Shown here one piece after another: positions 8,702 through 17,832 of a stretch of DNA of 64,000 bases. Each line of letters starts with the position of its first letter. The first letter of the stretch is position 1. The notes beneath the pieces are model-generated. The model searched no databases. It saw nothing but the letters and a program-made list of their open reading frames with translations, and had not been told where the DNA came from. Both the position numbers and the translations under genes were made by a program. Source of the stretch: Sphingomonas sp. Leaf230 (GTDB lineage Bacteria; Pseudomonadota; Alphaproteobacteria; Sphingomonadales; Sphingomonadaceae); contig NZ_LMKW01000008.1 of NCBI RefSeq assembly GCF_001421745.1, positions 678,763-742,762 on the forward strand. The letters are read 5' to 3'.

Positions 8702-9867
8702 GCCGGCCCGTCCAGTGCCGCGACGGTGTGCGCCGACAGCCAGGCGCGATCCTCGGCATCGTCGCGCACCCAGCGATCGATCATCTCGCCCCATTTGACC
8801 GGGTTCTGCATCCGGTGCCACGCTGCCGCCGACCCTTGCGACACCCGCGCATACAGCGCCGGATCGGTCATCAGCCGCGCGATCGCATCCGCCAACGCGC
8901 GTGGCTTGCCGGCGGCGAACACCAGCGCGCTCTCGCCGTCCTCCAGATGCCCGTCGAACATCGGATGATCCGACGCGATCACCGGCGTGCGCGAGGCGAG
9001 CCCCTCGAACAGCGTCAGCGGCAGGCCTTCGGGGAAATTGTGACGGCTGGGTACGATCACCGCATCGGCCTCCTGCATCATCGCCGGGATCGCACCGTTC
9101 GGGACGAGCCCAAGGAACCGGACACGATCGGCAACGCCGAGGCGTGTCGCCAGCGCCGCGAACTTATCCGTTGCGCCTAAGCCCGCTACATCGAGCCGGA
9201 CGTCGAGGCGGTCCTTCAGCAACGCTACCGCGCGAACCAGGTCGCCGACGCCCTTCTTCGCGCTGATCGAGCCGACGAACAGGAGCGTGAAGGGCGGTCC
9301 CGACGCCCGCGCCTTGCAGGCCTGCGTCTCGGGCGTGCGATCGTGGGGGAAATCCCATGCGAGCACCTTGTCCGCGCGCAAACCGATCCCGACCAGCGCC
9401 CGCGCGGCATTGGCGCCGTGATTGGCGACCAGCGTCACGCGGCGATCGTTGAGCAGCTTCGGCAGCCGCCGGAACCGGACCCAGCGATAATAGGGATTGG
9501 CGAACGAATCGGCCATGATCACGCCCAGCCGGACATCGTGCTCCAGTCCCCAGCGGATCAAATGCAGCATCGGCCCGAACACGATCAGGTGGGTCGGCGC
9601 GAACCGCTCGATCAACGCCAGCACCGGTACGGGATCCTGGTCCGGGTTGGTATCGGCGCCGATCACCGTCACGCCGCTGTCGAGCGTCTCCCAATAAGAC
9701 GGCGCGAGCGAACACAGGAACCCGACCGCCTCGTGCTTTGCCTGCCACGCGGCGAGCTGGTCGAGCACATAGCCGTGCCCGTAATAGGTCTCGCCCCCGG
9801 TGGCGCGGCGCAGGCGGTCGGCCTCGCGGTAGTCGCCGGCATAATGGACGATCAGCAGGCGAGTCAT
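8698..9867 (-). CDS. Glycosyltransferase family 4
   Basis: The gene has 389 codons from the ATG at 9867, which overlaps the flippase stop as ATGA; the much longer open frame upstream lies inside the flippase gene and is a shadow. The C-terminal domain has LLFVGSISAKKGVGDLVRA and SRHNFPEGLPLTLFEGLASRTPVIASD, the usual GT4 donor-site motif with the E-x7-E pair. The N-terminal acceptor domain is less conserved (YYGHGYVLDQL, FANPYYRWVRF). It sits in a run of ATGA-linked genes (GT2, flippase, GT4, GT4), so it is very likely part of one repeat-unit assembly pathway. Confidence 0.83.
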   Translation of the reverse strand: MTRLLIVHYAGDYREADRLRRATGGETYYGHGYVLDQLAAWQAKHEAVGFLCSLAPSYWETLDSGVTVIGADTNPDQDPVPVLALIERFAPTHLIVFGPMLHLIRWGLEHDVRLGVIMADSFANPYYRWVRFRRLPKLLNDRRVTLVANHGANAARALVGIGLRADKVLAWDFPHDRTPETQACKARASGPPFTLLFVGSISAKKGVGDLVRAVALLKDRLDVRLDVAGLGATDKFAALATRLGVADRVRFLGLVPNGAIPAMMQEADAVIVPSRHNFPEGLPLTLFEGLASRTPVIASDHPMFDGHLEDGESALVFAAGKPRALADAIARLMTDPALYARVSQGSAAAWHRMQNPVKWGEMIDRWVRDDAEDRAWLSAHTVAALDGPA

Positions 9868-11201
9868 CCGATCCTCCCAAGGCCCGCGAGCGGCGTGCCG
9901 AACCCGAGCTGCCAGCGGACCGCGAGCATCACCGCGAACACCGCGCAGGCCGCGCCGATCGCCAGCGCGTCCTGCCGCCAGAAGCTCATCCGCACGCGGT
10001 GCAGGCCGACCGCGATATAGCCATATTGCAGCAGCTCGGTGACCGCGACCGCGACGACCGCGCCGGGAAAGCCCGCGAGCCGGTGACCGGTCGGCAGCAA
10101 TATGGCGAGCGTCGCCAGCCGCATCATGTTGGCGACGCTCGCATAGAAGGGCCGCCCCGCGCTCAGCAGCAACGCCTCGTTGAGGTTCGACAGCACCGCG
10201 AACACCGCGCCGCCGAGCAGCACCGACAGCATCCAGCTCGCCGCCTGGTAACGCGGATCGTAGATCACCAGGATCAGGCCGTCCGCTACCGACGCCGCCA
10301 ACGCCAGCGCCGCGCAGACGCCGAGCGTGAACACCGCGCGCGAGCCGGCGATCGCCGCCATCTGCCCCGCCCGGTCGGTTTCGGAAACGCTGGCAAGCGC
10401 GGGGAAGATGATCTGATAGCTCATCCGCCGCGCGAGCGTGGTCGGCAGCTCGGCGATCGCGCGCGCGATGCCGTAGATGCCGAGCAGCGCGAGCGGCGCG
10501 ACCCGGCCGAGATACAGCCGATCGAGATTGGTCGCGGCGTACATCACCAGCGACGTGATCGCGATCCACTTGCCGAAATGAATGATCCGCCGGACGATTT
10601 CGCGGTCGAAGCGGAGGCGCTGGCCGGGATCGGGCAGCAGGTAGCTCAGCGCCGAGCGGATCGCGACCGCTAGGACGAGGCCGATGACCGGTGCCCACAC
10701 CGAGCGCAGCCACGCCGCCAGCGCGACCTGCACCGCGAACGCCAGCGCCTCGCACGACAGTTCGAACAGGTTGCGGCGGCGGACCTCCATCTGCTTGACC
10801 AGTACGAAGATCGCGGTCGAGTGCGCGCCACCGATCATCGGCGACAGCGCCGCGACCAGGAAGATGCGGACGTCGATGCCGTAGGCGTGGGCGAGGAACG
10901 GCGCGGCGATCAGGAAGACCAGGCTCAACAGCACGCCGCGCAGCAGTTGCAGCGTCCACGCGGTGTCGCGAAACTGGCGGTCGAGCCCGTCGCGGTGGTG
11001 GATGATGTTCTGCTCGATCCCGACATCGGTCAGCAATTCGACGCCGAGCCGGATCGCGTTGACGACCACCATCACGCCCAGGATCTCCGGCGCGAGCAGA
11101 TAGGCGAGGACGATGTTGAGCCCGAACTTCAGCCCGGCGGACACGACGAAGGTGCCCGCGGTCCAGACGAACTTGCCGAGATAACCGGACGCGGTGCTCA
11201 T
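9864..11201 (-). CDS. Wzx-type oligosaccharide flippase (MOP superfamily)
   Basis: The protein has 445 residues from the ATG at 11201, which overlaps the GT2 stop as ATGA; the apparent extension to 11561 is antisense noise. It has about 12 to 14 predicted membrane helices and the N-terminal pattern of polysaccharide transporters in the MOP/PST family (VVSAGLKFGLNIVLAYLL, then VVVNAIRLGVELLTDVGIEQ). Such proteins flip undecaprenyl-linked repeat units to the periplasm, where the ExoQ/Wzy-like proteins of this cluster would polymerise them. The family assignment is firm; the substrate is unknown. Confidence 0.83.
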   Translation of the reverse strand: MSTASGYLGKFVWTAGTFVVSAGLKFGLNIVLAYLLAPEILGVMVVVNAIRLGVELLTDVGIEQNIIHHRDGLDRQFRDTAWTLQLLRGVLLSLVFLIAAPFLAHAYGIDVRIFLVAALSPMIGGAHSTAIFVLVKQMEVRRRNLFELSCEALAFAVQVALAAWLRSVWAPVIGLVLAVAIRSALSYLLPDPGQRLRFDREIVRRIIHFGKWIAITSLVMYAATNLDRLYLGRVAPLALLGIYGIARAIAELPTTLARRMSYQIIFPALASVSETDRAGQMAAIAGSRAVFTLGVCAALALAASVADGLILVIYDPRYQAASWMLSVLLGGAVFAVLSNLNEALLLSAGRPFYASVANMMRLATLAILLPTGHRLAGFPGAVVAVAVTELLQYGYIAVGLHRVRMSFWRQDALAIGAACAVFAVMLAVRWQLGFGTPLAGLGRIG

Positions 11202-12208
11202 CGCCCCGGCGCGGACAGGTCGCGCGCGCGAACCGGCGCATCGGCGGGGCGGCGCGCGCGCATGAGGCCCTGGAGCATGCCGATCGCGATCACGTTCCAC
11301 GTCACCAGCGAGTAGATCCCGACCCGCAGGCTCCGCCGGCGCATCGTCAGGAACACGACCGGCAGCAGCACGACCGCGAGCAAGGCGATCCCCTGCCCCA
11401 TCGCGAGCGCGACGAGCATCGCCAGCCACCAGCCATAGACGATCACGCTGTAGCGCAACTGGGCGAACCCACGCAGGACCTGCGACCAGTGCGGGCGGCC
11501 CCAGGCGGCGCGGATCACTTCGCCCGGACCGCCGGCATAGCCGGTGCGCAACCGTCGCCACATCAGCTGGTAGCCGCCGGTCGCATGGCCGTGATGCTCG
11601 ACCGCGGGCACGTCGATCCGCGCCAGCCGCCAGCCATCCGCGCGCAACCTGGCGCCGAGTTCATATTCCTCGAACGCGTGGAGGTTGCGGTCGGCGAAAT
11701 GCCCGACGCGCTGCACCGCGGCGACGCGGTACAGCCCGCCGCAATCGAGCCGGTCGACATCGCCCGCCACCGCGCTCCCCTTCACGCGATCGTTGCGCGC
11801 GCGCAGTTCGAACTCGATGCTGTCGGTGTTGACCTCGCGCACGCGGCCTCCGACCGCGGCGTGGCGGGGGTTCGCCTCGAGGAAGGCGATGCCTGCTTCG
11901 AGGAAGCTGGAGTCGAGCACCATGTCGCCGTCGAGCAAGTAGAAATAGTCGACGCCGGGGGTCTCGGACGCAGCCTGGAATGCGAGTTGTGCCCCCGTGC
12001 CGCAGGACCGCTCGGCAGGATCAGCGAGCTGCGCAATCCGCGTGCCCGGATACGCCTGCGCCAGCTTTATCGTCTCATCGGACGATCCGCTGTCGGCAAG
12101 CACGACCAGCCCGCCACCGACCCGATCGAGCGCGGCGCGCGCGCTGCCGATCGCGGCGTCGATATGCGCCGCCTCGTTCAGCGCCTTGATCCCGACTGCG
12201 ACCGTCAC
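11198..12208 (-). CDS. Glycosyltransferase family 2, membrane-associated
   Basis: The 336-residue protein has a GT-A fold at the N-terminus: VGIKALNEAAHID, LADSGSSDET and the metal-binding region LLDGDMVL. Residues from about 255 to 320 contain hydrophobic helices that would anchor it to the membrane. The start is a GTG at 12208 inside a GTGA overlap with the upstream GT4 stop. GT2 enzymes of this layout add sugars from nucleotide donors to lipid-linked acceptors at the inner membrane. It belongs to the polysaccharide operon. Confidence 0.82.
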   Translation of the reverse strand: MTVAVGIKALNEAAHIDAAIGSARAALDRVGGGLVVLADSGSSDETIKLAQAYPGTRIAQLADPAERSCGTGAQLAFQAASETPGVDYFYLLDGDMVLDSSFLEAGIAFLEANPRHAAVGGRVREVNTDSIEFELRARNDRVKGSAVAGDVDRLDCGGLYRVAAVQRVGHFADRNLHAFEEYELGARLRADGWRLARIDVPAVEHHGHATGGYQLMWRRLRTGYAGGPGEVIRAAWGRPHWSQVLRGFAQLRYSVIVYGWWLAMLVALAMGQGIALLAVVLLPVVFLTMRRRSLRVGIYSLVTWNVIAIGMLQGLMRARRPADAPVRARDLSAPGR

Positions 12209-13377
12209 TCTGCCCCCGTATCCCCACGCGAGCGATAGCGTGCCAGATACGCCGACGCCATCGCCTCCGGACTGAAGCTACGCGCGAGGCCTGCGCCGTA
12301 GCGTGCCGCGGTGACGCGCGCGGTCGCCGGATCGTCGATCACCTTCGCCAGTTGCGCGCCAATCCCCGCGACGTCGTCAACTGCGGCCTTGAACGGATAG
12401 TCGGCCGGGATCGCCTCATCGAGGCCTGGAGCGTCGGTGGTCACCAGTGCGATGCGCGCCATCAGCACCTCGAGTGGGAGCAGCGCGAACCCTTCGAACC
12501 GTGACGGCAGCAGCACCGCATCATACTCCTGCAGGCGTTCGGACAGGCGCTCGATCGGCGCGGTCATCCGGACATCCCAGCCCTCCAGGCCCTCCGCTAA
12601 TCCTTGCGCCACCGAGTCTCGCATCGCGCCGGAGCCGGCGATCGTCACCACGACGTCGCGGCGTATCGTGCGGGCATGGGCCTCGCGGAGGATGGCAGGC
12701 AAAATATCGGCGCCCTTCTGGTGAACGAGGCGTCCCGCGAACAACAGGCGTACCAGGCCCTCTTCCCGCACGATCGGAAGAGCCGCCGGTGGCGACACGC
12801 CGTTGTAGATGACGTCGGCGAGCGGTCGGCGCCCGCGCGTGACGATCGCCGCGTCAGCGTTGGCGGCGTTACGCGACACCGCCACCGCGTCGCCCTTGGC
12901 GAGGCGTTGCGTCACCCATCGGCCGATGCTGCCCCAAGCGATCCACAACTCGCTGTTGTGGACGGTGCGCAGCAACGGCGTGCGGCGGACGCGCCGCGAG
13001 ATCAGGCCCGCGACCGCCAGCGTCAGTTCCGGGATCTCGGTATGGACATGGATCAGGTCGGGTCGCTGCTCGGCTACCGCGCGGGCGAGCGACCGCGCCG
13101 CGAAGACCACGCCGCCCGACTTGAACCCGCGCTCGGTGCCGAACCGGAACGGCACGTGCCAACGCTCCAGCCGCTCGGCCATATCCTGCCCGACCTTGCT
13201 CAGCGGCGACTGGCGCAGCACCGCGAACAGCGAGAACTCGACCCGGTCGCGCAAGGCATTGATCAACCCCAGCGCGACGTTCTCGGCGCCGCCCATGTCG
13301 AGATGCGTGATGACGTGCATCACCCGAAGGCGCCGTGCATCTGCCGCTTGCGAAGGCTCGTCGTTCGTACCCGTCAC
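12205..13377 (-). CDS. Glycosyltransferase family 4
   Basis: This is a GT-B fold enzyme with MHVITHLDMGGAENVALGLI at the N-terminus and RLLFAGRLVHQKGADILP plus LPSRFEGFALLPLEVLMARI in the donor domain, again with the GT4 acidic pair. The start is ambiguous: GTG at 13377 (390 residues, used here), ATG at 13452 (longer, non-conserved) or ATG at 13320 (starting at MHVITHL). It is first in the leftward run of six ATGA/GTGA-linked polysaccharide genes and diverges from the acyltransferase at 13483, so the operon promoter should lie near 13380-13480. Nothing recognisable was seen there. Confidence 0.82.
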   Translation of the reverse strand: MTGTNDEPSQAADARRLRVMHVITHLDMGGAENVALGLINALRDRVEFSLFAVLRQSPLSKVGQDMAERLERWHVPFRFGTERGFKSGGVVFAARSLARAVAEQRPDLIHVHTEIPELTLAVAGLISRRVRRTPLLRTVHNSELWIAWGSIGRWVTQRLAKGDAVAVSRNAANADAAIVTRGRRPLADVIYNGVSPPAALPIVREEGLVRLLFAGRLVHQKGADILPAILREAHARTIRRDVVVTIAGSGAMRDSVAQGLAEGLEGWDVRMTAPIERLSERLQEYDAVLLPSRFEGFALLPLEVLMARIALVTTDAPGLDEAIPADYPFKAAVDDVAGIGAQLAKVIDDPATARVTAARYGAGLARSFSPEAMASAYLARYRSRGDTGAE

Positions 13378-13482
13378 CAGATGATCCGCCCCCCGCCGCC
13401 GTCTGCGCGTAGCAACGCCCGGCAGGCGCGTCCATGCCGGCCCTAGCAGCATGCCGCCACCCGCTATAGACCGACGGCGCAA

Positions 13483-15441
13483 GTGGGGGCGTCGGTACAG
13501 GTGAGCGAGAGCATAGCGACAGGGTCGGCCGCGCACGCAGGCACGCGAACGTCGGCATCGCAGGACGGACGCGCGCTCCGCTATCGGCCGGATATCGACG
13601 GGCTGCGGGCGCTTGCGATCCTGCCGATCCTGCTCCTGCATTGCGGCGTGACGAAGTTGCGGGGCGGTTTCGTCGGGGTCGACATCTTCTTCGTGATCTC
13701 TGGGTTCCTGATCACCGCGATCATGGTGCGCGATATCGCCGAGGAGCGCTTCTCGATCGCGCGCTTCTATCGACACCGGATCGTCCGCATCCTGCCGGCG
13801 CTGCTCGTGATGATGACGGTCACGCTGGCGCTCGGCTGCGTGCTCCTGCTGCCCAACCAGTTGCGCGATCTCGGGCGGAGCGCGGCGGCGACCAGCGTGT
13901 TTGGGTCGAACGTCTATTTCTACCTGACCTCGGACTATTTTGCGGCGGCATCGGACGCAAAGCCGCTCGTCCATACCTGGTCGCTGGCGGTGGAGGAGCA
14001 ATTCTATCTGCTCTACCCAGTGTTGCTGTGGTCGCTCCGGGGGCTATCGCGCCAACGTCTCGCGCAAGTGATCGCCGGCCTCGCACTCGCCTCGTTCGCG
14101 ATCGGCGGATGGCTGGCGACGACCTACCCTTCCGCCGCGTTCTTCCTGCTGCCCGCGCGAATCTGGGAATTGTCGCTTGGCGCGCTGGTCGCGCTCGGCG
14201 CCGTACCGACGATCGCGAACCGCTCGATCCGCGCGGCCCTGTGCATCCTCGCCATCGCAGTGATCGCCGCGAGTTGCATCGCGATCAGCAGCGGATGGCC
14301 GTTTCCCGTGCCCTTCGCGCTGCCCCCCGCGATCGCGGCCGCGGTGCTGCTGGCGTACGGCGGCGAGGGTCCGACGGCACGACTGCTCGGTGCGTGGCCA
14401 CTGCGGACGGTCGGACTGATCTCCTATTCGGCGTATCTCTGGCATCGCCCGATCATCGCCTTCTACCAGATCCGCCACGGCTCGACGCTCGCGCCGGTCG
14501 AGACTTTCGGACTGCTCTGCGCGTCGCTTGGCGCGGCATGGCTGAGCTTTGCACTGATCGAGCGTCCGGCGAGCCGGCGTTGGCGCAGCGGATCAGGGCT
14601 TGTTCCGCACGCCGTCGCGGTCGTGCTGCTCGCAGCGATGGCTATCACCGGACTGACGATCGCCGCCAAGGCCGACGACATCCGCCCGCTCTCGCCGCGC
14701 CAGGCGATGGCCGCCAGCTATCTCGGCTGGGACTCGACGGACGCGGGCAAACGGCAGTTCAGTACGGATCGCTGCTTCGTCTTGCCGACCGGCCGCGGCT
14801 TCTCGCCCGATTGCCTGCGTCTATCGGCGACCAAGCCCAACATCGCGCTGTTCGGCGACAGCCATGGCGCGCATTTCTCGCAAGCGCTGCACACGCTGCT
14901 GCCGGGCGCGAACATCGTGCAGGTGACCGCAGCGGGGTGTCGGCCGTTGCTGCATGGGAAGGGCCTGCCGACCTGTCGCACGACCATGGATGCCGCGTTC
15001 GGCACACTGAATTTCAAGCGGATCGACACGGTCGTGCTGTCCGCACGGTGGCTAGACTTCGAGCAGCCAGCGTTGCTCGATACGATCCGCTGGCTGCGGG
15101 CGCGTGGCACGCGCGTTCTGGTGATCGGGCCCTCGGTCGAATATGACGCGGACCTGCCTACCTTGATCGTGCGATCGGACGCGGACGGCGACTCGACGCT
15201 CGCGGATGGGTTTCGCCTATCCGACCGTATCGCGCTCGATCGCGCGATGGCGGGGCCGGTCCGCGCAGCGGGCGCCGATTACGCCTCGGCGATCGACACC
15301 GAATGCACCGGCACGACCTGCCGCCTGACCACCGCTGACGGCACGCCGCTACACTTCGATCATTCGCACTTCACGCCGGCCGGCGCACAGGCTGCGCTGG
15401 CGGCGATCCTCGCACGTCACCCGGTCATTCGCCGGCGGTAA
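13483..15441 (+). CDS. OafA-type acyltransferase with C-terminal SGNH domain
   Basis: The 652-residue protein combines an Acyltransferase_3 membrane domain (YRPDIDGLRALAILPI at about residue 32, GVDIFFVISGFLI, then the RFYRHRIVRILPAL signature) with a C-terminal SGNH hydrolase-like domain. The latter has the FGDSHGAHF serine motif near residue 456 and DHSHFTPAGA with the Asp-x-x-His pair near 625. Fused proteins of this kind acetylate surface glycans, moving acyl groups across the inner membrane to the sugar. Starts at GTG 13483 or GTG 13501 are both possible. It is the only plus-strand gene of the cluster and its end overlaps the convergent ExoQ-like gene by 17 bases. Confidence 0.86.
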   Translation: MGASVQVSESIATGSAAHAGTRTSASQDGRALRYRPDIDGLRALAILPILLLHCGVTKLRGGFVGVDIFFVISGFLITAIMVRDIAEERFSIARFYRHRIVRILPALLVMMTVTLALGCVLLLPNQLRDLGRSAAATSVFGSNVYFYLTSDYFAAASDAKPLVHTWSLAVEEQFYLLYPVLLWSLRGLSRQRLAQVIAGLALASFAIGGWLATTYPSAAFFLLPARIWELSLGALVALGAVPTIANRSIRAALCILAIAVIAASCIAISSGWPFPVPFALPPAIAAAVLLAYGGEGPTARLLGAWPLRTVGLISYSAYLWHRPIIAFYQIRHGSTLAPVETFGLLCASLGAAWLSFALIERPASRRWRSGSGLVPHAVAVVLLAAMAITGLTIAAKADDIRPLSPRQAMAASYLGWDSTDAGKRQFSTDRCFVLPTGRGFSPDCLRLSATKPNIALFGDSHGAHFSQALHTLLPGANIVQVTAAGCRPLLHGKGLPTCRTTMDAAFGTLNFKRIDTVVLSARWLDFEQPALLDTIRWLRARGTRVLVIGPSVEYDADLPTLIVRSDADGDSTLADGFRLSDRIALDRAMAGPVRAAGADYASAIDTECTGTTCRLTTADGTPLHFDHSHFTPAGAQAALAAILARHPVIRRR

Positions 15442-16906
15442 GCACCGGGCGATGCTTGCGCTTGCGACGGCGGAGTTCGCGCATCACGTCGTCGCCCGCC
15501 TGCTTGACCGGTGCGGTCCGCTTGTCGTCCATCGTGCAATAATGCGCGAGCGCGACCGCGAAGAAGAAGATCGTGCTGACGATGCCGTCGCGCTCGAACA
15601 GGCCGCTCTCGGTGATGTTGTGGCCGATGCAGAACATTAGCATCGCCGAGATCAGCGCGCCTCGCCCCTTCGCGACGTCCGCGCTCGCGAGCAGCCTTCC
15701 CAACGGCCATACCGCCATCGCGAAAACCATCAGCAACACGCCGGGAATACCGACCGTCACGAGCTGGTCGATATACCCCGAATGGCCGACGGTGATCTTG
15801 GTGACATAGCCATGGCCGTATTGGAACACCGGGCTGCTGCCCTCGATGTTCCAGAACGACCCGAAGCCTGCGCCGAGCAGGGGGTGATCGCCGGCATAGT
15901 TCAGCAGCGCCCCCCAGATCTGGCCGCGGCCGGTAAATGCCTTTGGCTGGAGGAAGTTGGACTGGACCATGTCGGCATAGGCGCTGGTCAGGAACCAGAA
16001 GACCGATCCGACGATCATCAGGATCGGGATGATGTAGCGACGCAGCCGGATGCTGACCGTCTCGAAGACAATGCCGCCGACGGAGGCGAGCACCACCATG
16101 CCACCCGACGTCTTCGACTGCGACTTGAACAGGAAATACCCGGCCACGACGATCGCGAAAATGCGGATCGTCGGTCGGATCCGCTTGGCATCGAACAGGA
16201 ACATGATGATGCACAGCGCACACACTGCGCCGGCGAAGTTCTTGTGCCCGAGAAAGCCGCGCCAATTACCGATCAGCGCCATCGCCTGCTCTTCACCCTC
16301 AAGATGAATGCCTACCATCGGATCCAGCACGACTACGAGATACGAGATCAGGATCGCGGCGAGCAGCGAATAGCGAAGCAGGTCGACGTTCAGTTGATAG
16401 CCGCCGTGCCGGACGAGACTGAACACCATCCATGCGACCAGCGTCGTCAGGAATACACGGCGGAATGCGGTGCCCGGGTCTAGCGCCCAGGATACGCTGA
16501 TCCAGCACCATGCGAGCGCCAGCAGCATCGGCCAGGTGAACGCGACTAGCGACTTCGGACTTGCCGAGGGACGGATCGCGAAGATCGTGCCGGCCAGGAT
16601 CGCGAGATAGCCGATCTGTCGTACGGCGCTCCCGTCACCGCCATTGCCGCCCTCGACATTGGTCATGATCGGACCGAGCATCACCAGGGAAATCAGCGCG
16701 ATGATCGCGATCCGCAGCGGCATCAGGCGATCGCCGACGCTTCTCAGCATCGGCGCGTCGTCGTCCGCACTGCCCTTGCCGAGCTTGGCGAGCCAGTCGC
16801 TGCCCGAATAGGCGTCCGCCTTCGACAGCGCCTTCGCGGTCCCGCCCATGCCGGTGGATCGGTTCGCGCGTTCGGATCGGTTCGCGCCGTCGGGACCTGA
16901 AAGCAT
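15425..16906 (-). CDS. O-antigen ligase / ExoQ-like polymerase (second copy)
   Basis: This 493-residue polytopic protein has a soluble N-terminal segment of about 60 residues and then about twelve helices. It shares NWRGFLGHKNFAGA, FTGRGQIW and HSGYIDQLVTVGIPGVLL with the Wzy/WaaL/ExoQ superfamily and is clearly paralogous to the protein at 6194-7564. The ATG at 16906 has a GAGAG site about 8 bases upstream. It is expressed from its own leftward promoter in the 336-base gap shared with the divergent mucR-like gene, separate from the glycosyltransferase operon. Polymerase and ligase roles cannot be told apart by sequence. Confidence 0.78.
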   Translation of the reverse strand: MLSGPDGANRSERANRSTGMGGTAKALSKADAYSGSDWLAKLGKGSADDDAPMLRSVGDRLMPLRIAIIALISLVMLGPIMTNVEGGNGGDGSAVRQIGYLAILAGTIFAIRPSASPKSLVAFTWPMLLALAWCWISVSWALDPGTAFRRVFLTTLVAWMVFSLVRHGGYQLNVDLLRYSLLAAILISYLVVVLDPMVGIHLEGEEQAMALIGNWRGFLGHKNFAGAVCALCIIMFLFDAKRIRPTIRIFAIVVAGYFLFKSQSKTSGGMVVLASVGGIVFETVSIRLRRYIIPILMIVGSVFWFLTSAYADMVQSNFLQPKAFTGRGQIWGALLNYAGDHPLLGAGFGSFWNIEGSSPVFQYGHGYVTKITVGHSGYIDQLVTVGIPGVLLMVFAMAVWPLGRLLASADVAKGRGALISAMLMFCIGHNITESGLFERDGIVSTIFFFAVALAHYCTMDDKRTAPVKQAGDDVMRELRRRKRKHRPVLTAGE

Positions 16907-17242
16907 GCGGAAACTCTCTCGATAGGATGCATCGCAGCTACGATGCGTGCCGAACAGGTTGCACGATAGCTATCGATGCGGCCGACGATACGCAGGCGAC
17001 CGTCACGTGAGTTCTATCCGCCGCGACGACAGGCGTCCAGCCATCCGCGACCCGCGATATCTTCGCCGTGCTTGCTTTGTTCATGCTCGGAAACTCTAAT
17101 TTAGAGCAATCGAAATGAACCGATCTTCATCCGTTCCCACTTCCAATGTCGATTTTTACAATTTAATGGGCTGAAAACGTCTTTGGATGGTTGAACCCGA
17201 TGTCGCACGTCGTTACGGCGTCCGCAGACAATGGAGTATACT
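16907..17242. promoter_or_regulatory. Divergent intergenic region with AT-rich tract ahead of mucR
   Basis: This is a 336-base gene-free stretch between the divergent ExoQ-like and MucR-like genes. Most of it is ordinary GC-rich DNA, but 17085-17175 is strikingly AT-rich for this genome. It includes the near-palindrome CTCTAATTTAGAG at 17092-17104 and a run around TTTTTACAATTTAA at 17153-17166. MucR/Ros proteins bind AT-rich, low-consensus sites and often repress their own gene and polysaccharide genes, so this is a candidate operator. No confident -35/-10 pair was identified. Confidence 0.35.
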
Positions 17243-17746
17243 ATGGCCGAAGATACCACCGACCTGAATGCCGTCGAGCTGGCAACAGAACTGACGATCG
17301 CATGGCTCGGCAACCCGAATACCCGGAGTTCGGCTGATGACGTTCCCGCGTTTCTCGGCAAGATGCATGAGACCGTCGCGTCGTTGCTCGGCGCTACCAC
17401 CGAAGCTGCTCCGGTCGAAGCTGCGGCCGAATACACGCCTGCCGTAACGGCACGCAAATCGCTCGCGTCGAAGGATCACATCATCTCGATGATCGACGGC
17501 AAGTCGTACAAGACCTTGCGCCGTCACCTCGCGACGCACGGCATGACGCCGGCCGAGTACCGCGAACGTTACGGCCTGAAGCCCGATTACCCGATGGTCG
17601 CCGAGAACTACTCGGAAAGCCGTCGCGCGATGGCGAAGAAGATCGGCCTCGGACGCAAGCCCGGTCCGCGCAAGACCGAATCGGCGCCTGCCCAGCAGAC
17701 GACGACGCGCAAGCGCAAGACGGACACTGCCGCCGCCGCCGAATAA
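17243..17746 (+). CDS. mucR: MucR/Ros family transcriptional regulator
   Basis: The 167-residue regulator starts at the ATG at 17243, where GGAG lies 6 bases upstream; an ATG at 17231 overlaps that site. The conserved Ros/MucR core spans residues 78-140: DGKSYKTLRRHLATHGMTP, then AEYRERYGLKPDYPMVAENY and AKKIGLGRKPGP. In canonical Ros the first zinc ligand is a Cys where this protein has Ser82; Asp85, His95 and His99 occupy the other ligand region. The C-terminal tail is Lys/Arg/Thr-rich and could contact DNA. MucR proteins are H-NS-like repressors controlling exopolysaccharide, motility and cell-cycle genes in alphaproteobacteria. Its position between the polysaccharide and flagellar clusters fits such a role. 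Confidence 0.88.
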   Translation: MAEDTTDLNAVELATELTIAWLGNPNTRSSADDVPAFLGKMHETVASLLGATTEAAPVEAAAEYTPAVTARKSLASKDHIISMIDGKSYKTLRRHLATHGMTPAEYRERYGLKPDYPMVAENYSESRRAMAKKIGLGRKPGPRKTESAPAQQTTTRKRKTDTAAAAE

Positions 17747-17766
17747 GCGACGCAGCCAGTGACGAC

Positions 17767-17803
17767 AAAAAGGACCGGCGCCTCGCGGCACCGGTCCTTT
17801 TTT
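17767..17803 (+). terminator. Intrinsic terminator of mucR
   Basis: An A-rich 5' arm and stem AAAAAGGACCGG pairs with CCGGTCCTTTTT across a 12-base loop and ends in six T residues, 20 bases after the mucR stop. Because the A-tract mirrors the T-tract it may also stop motAB transcripts arriving from the opposite strand. Confidence 0.9.
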
Positions 17804-17832
17804 GTTGCGCATACCGTGGGAAGGCAGCGGCG

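Noticed and set aside
9868..11241. Long N-terminal extension of the GT4 gene 8698-9867
   Set aside because: It lies within the flippase gene in another frame. The ATGA overlap at 9864-9867 gives the natural start.
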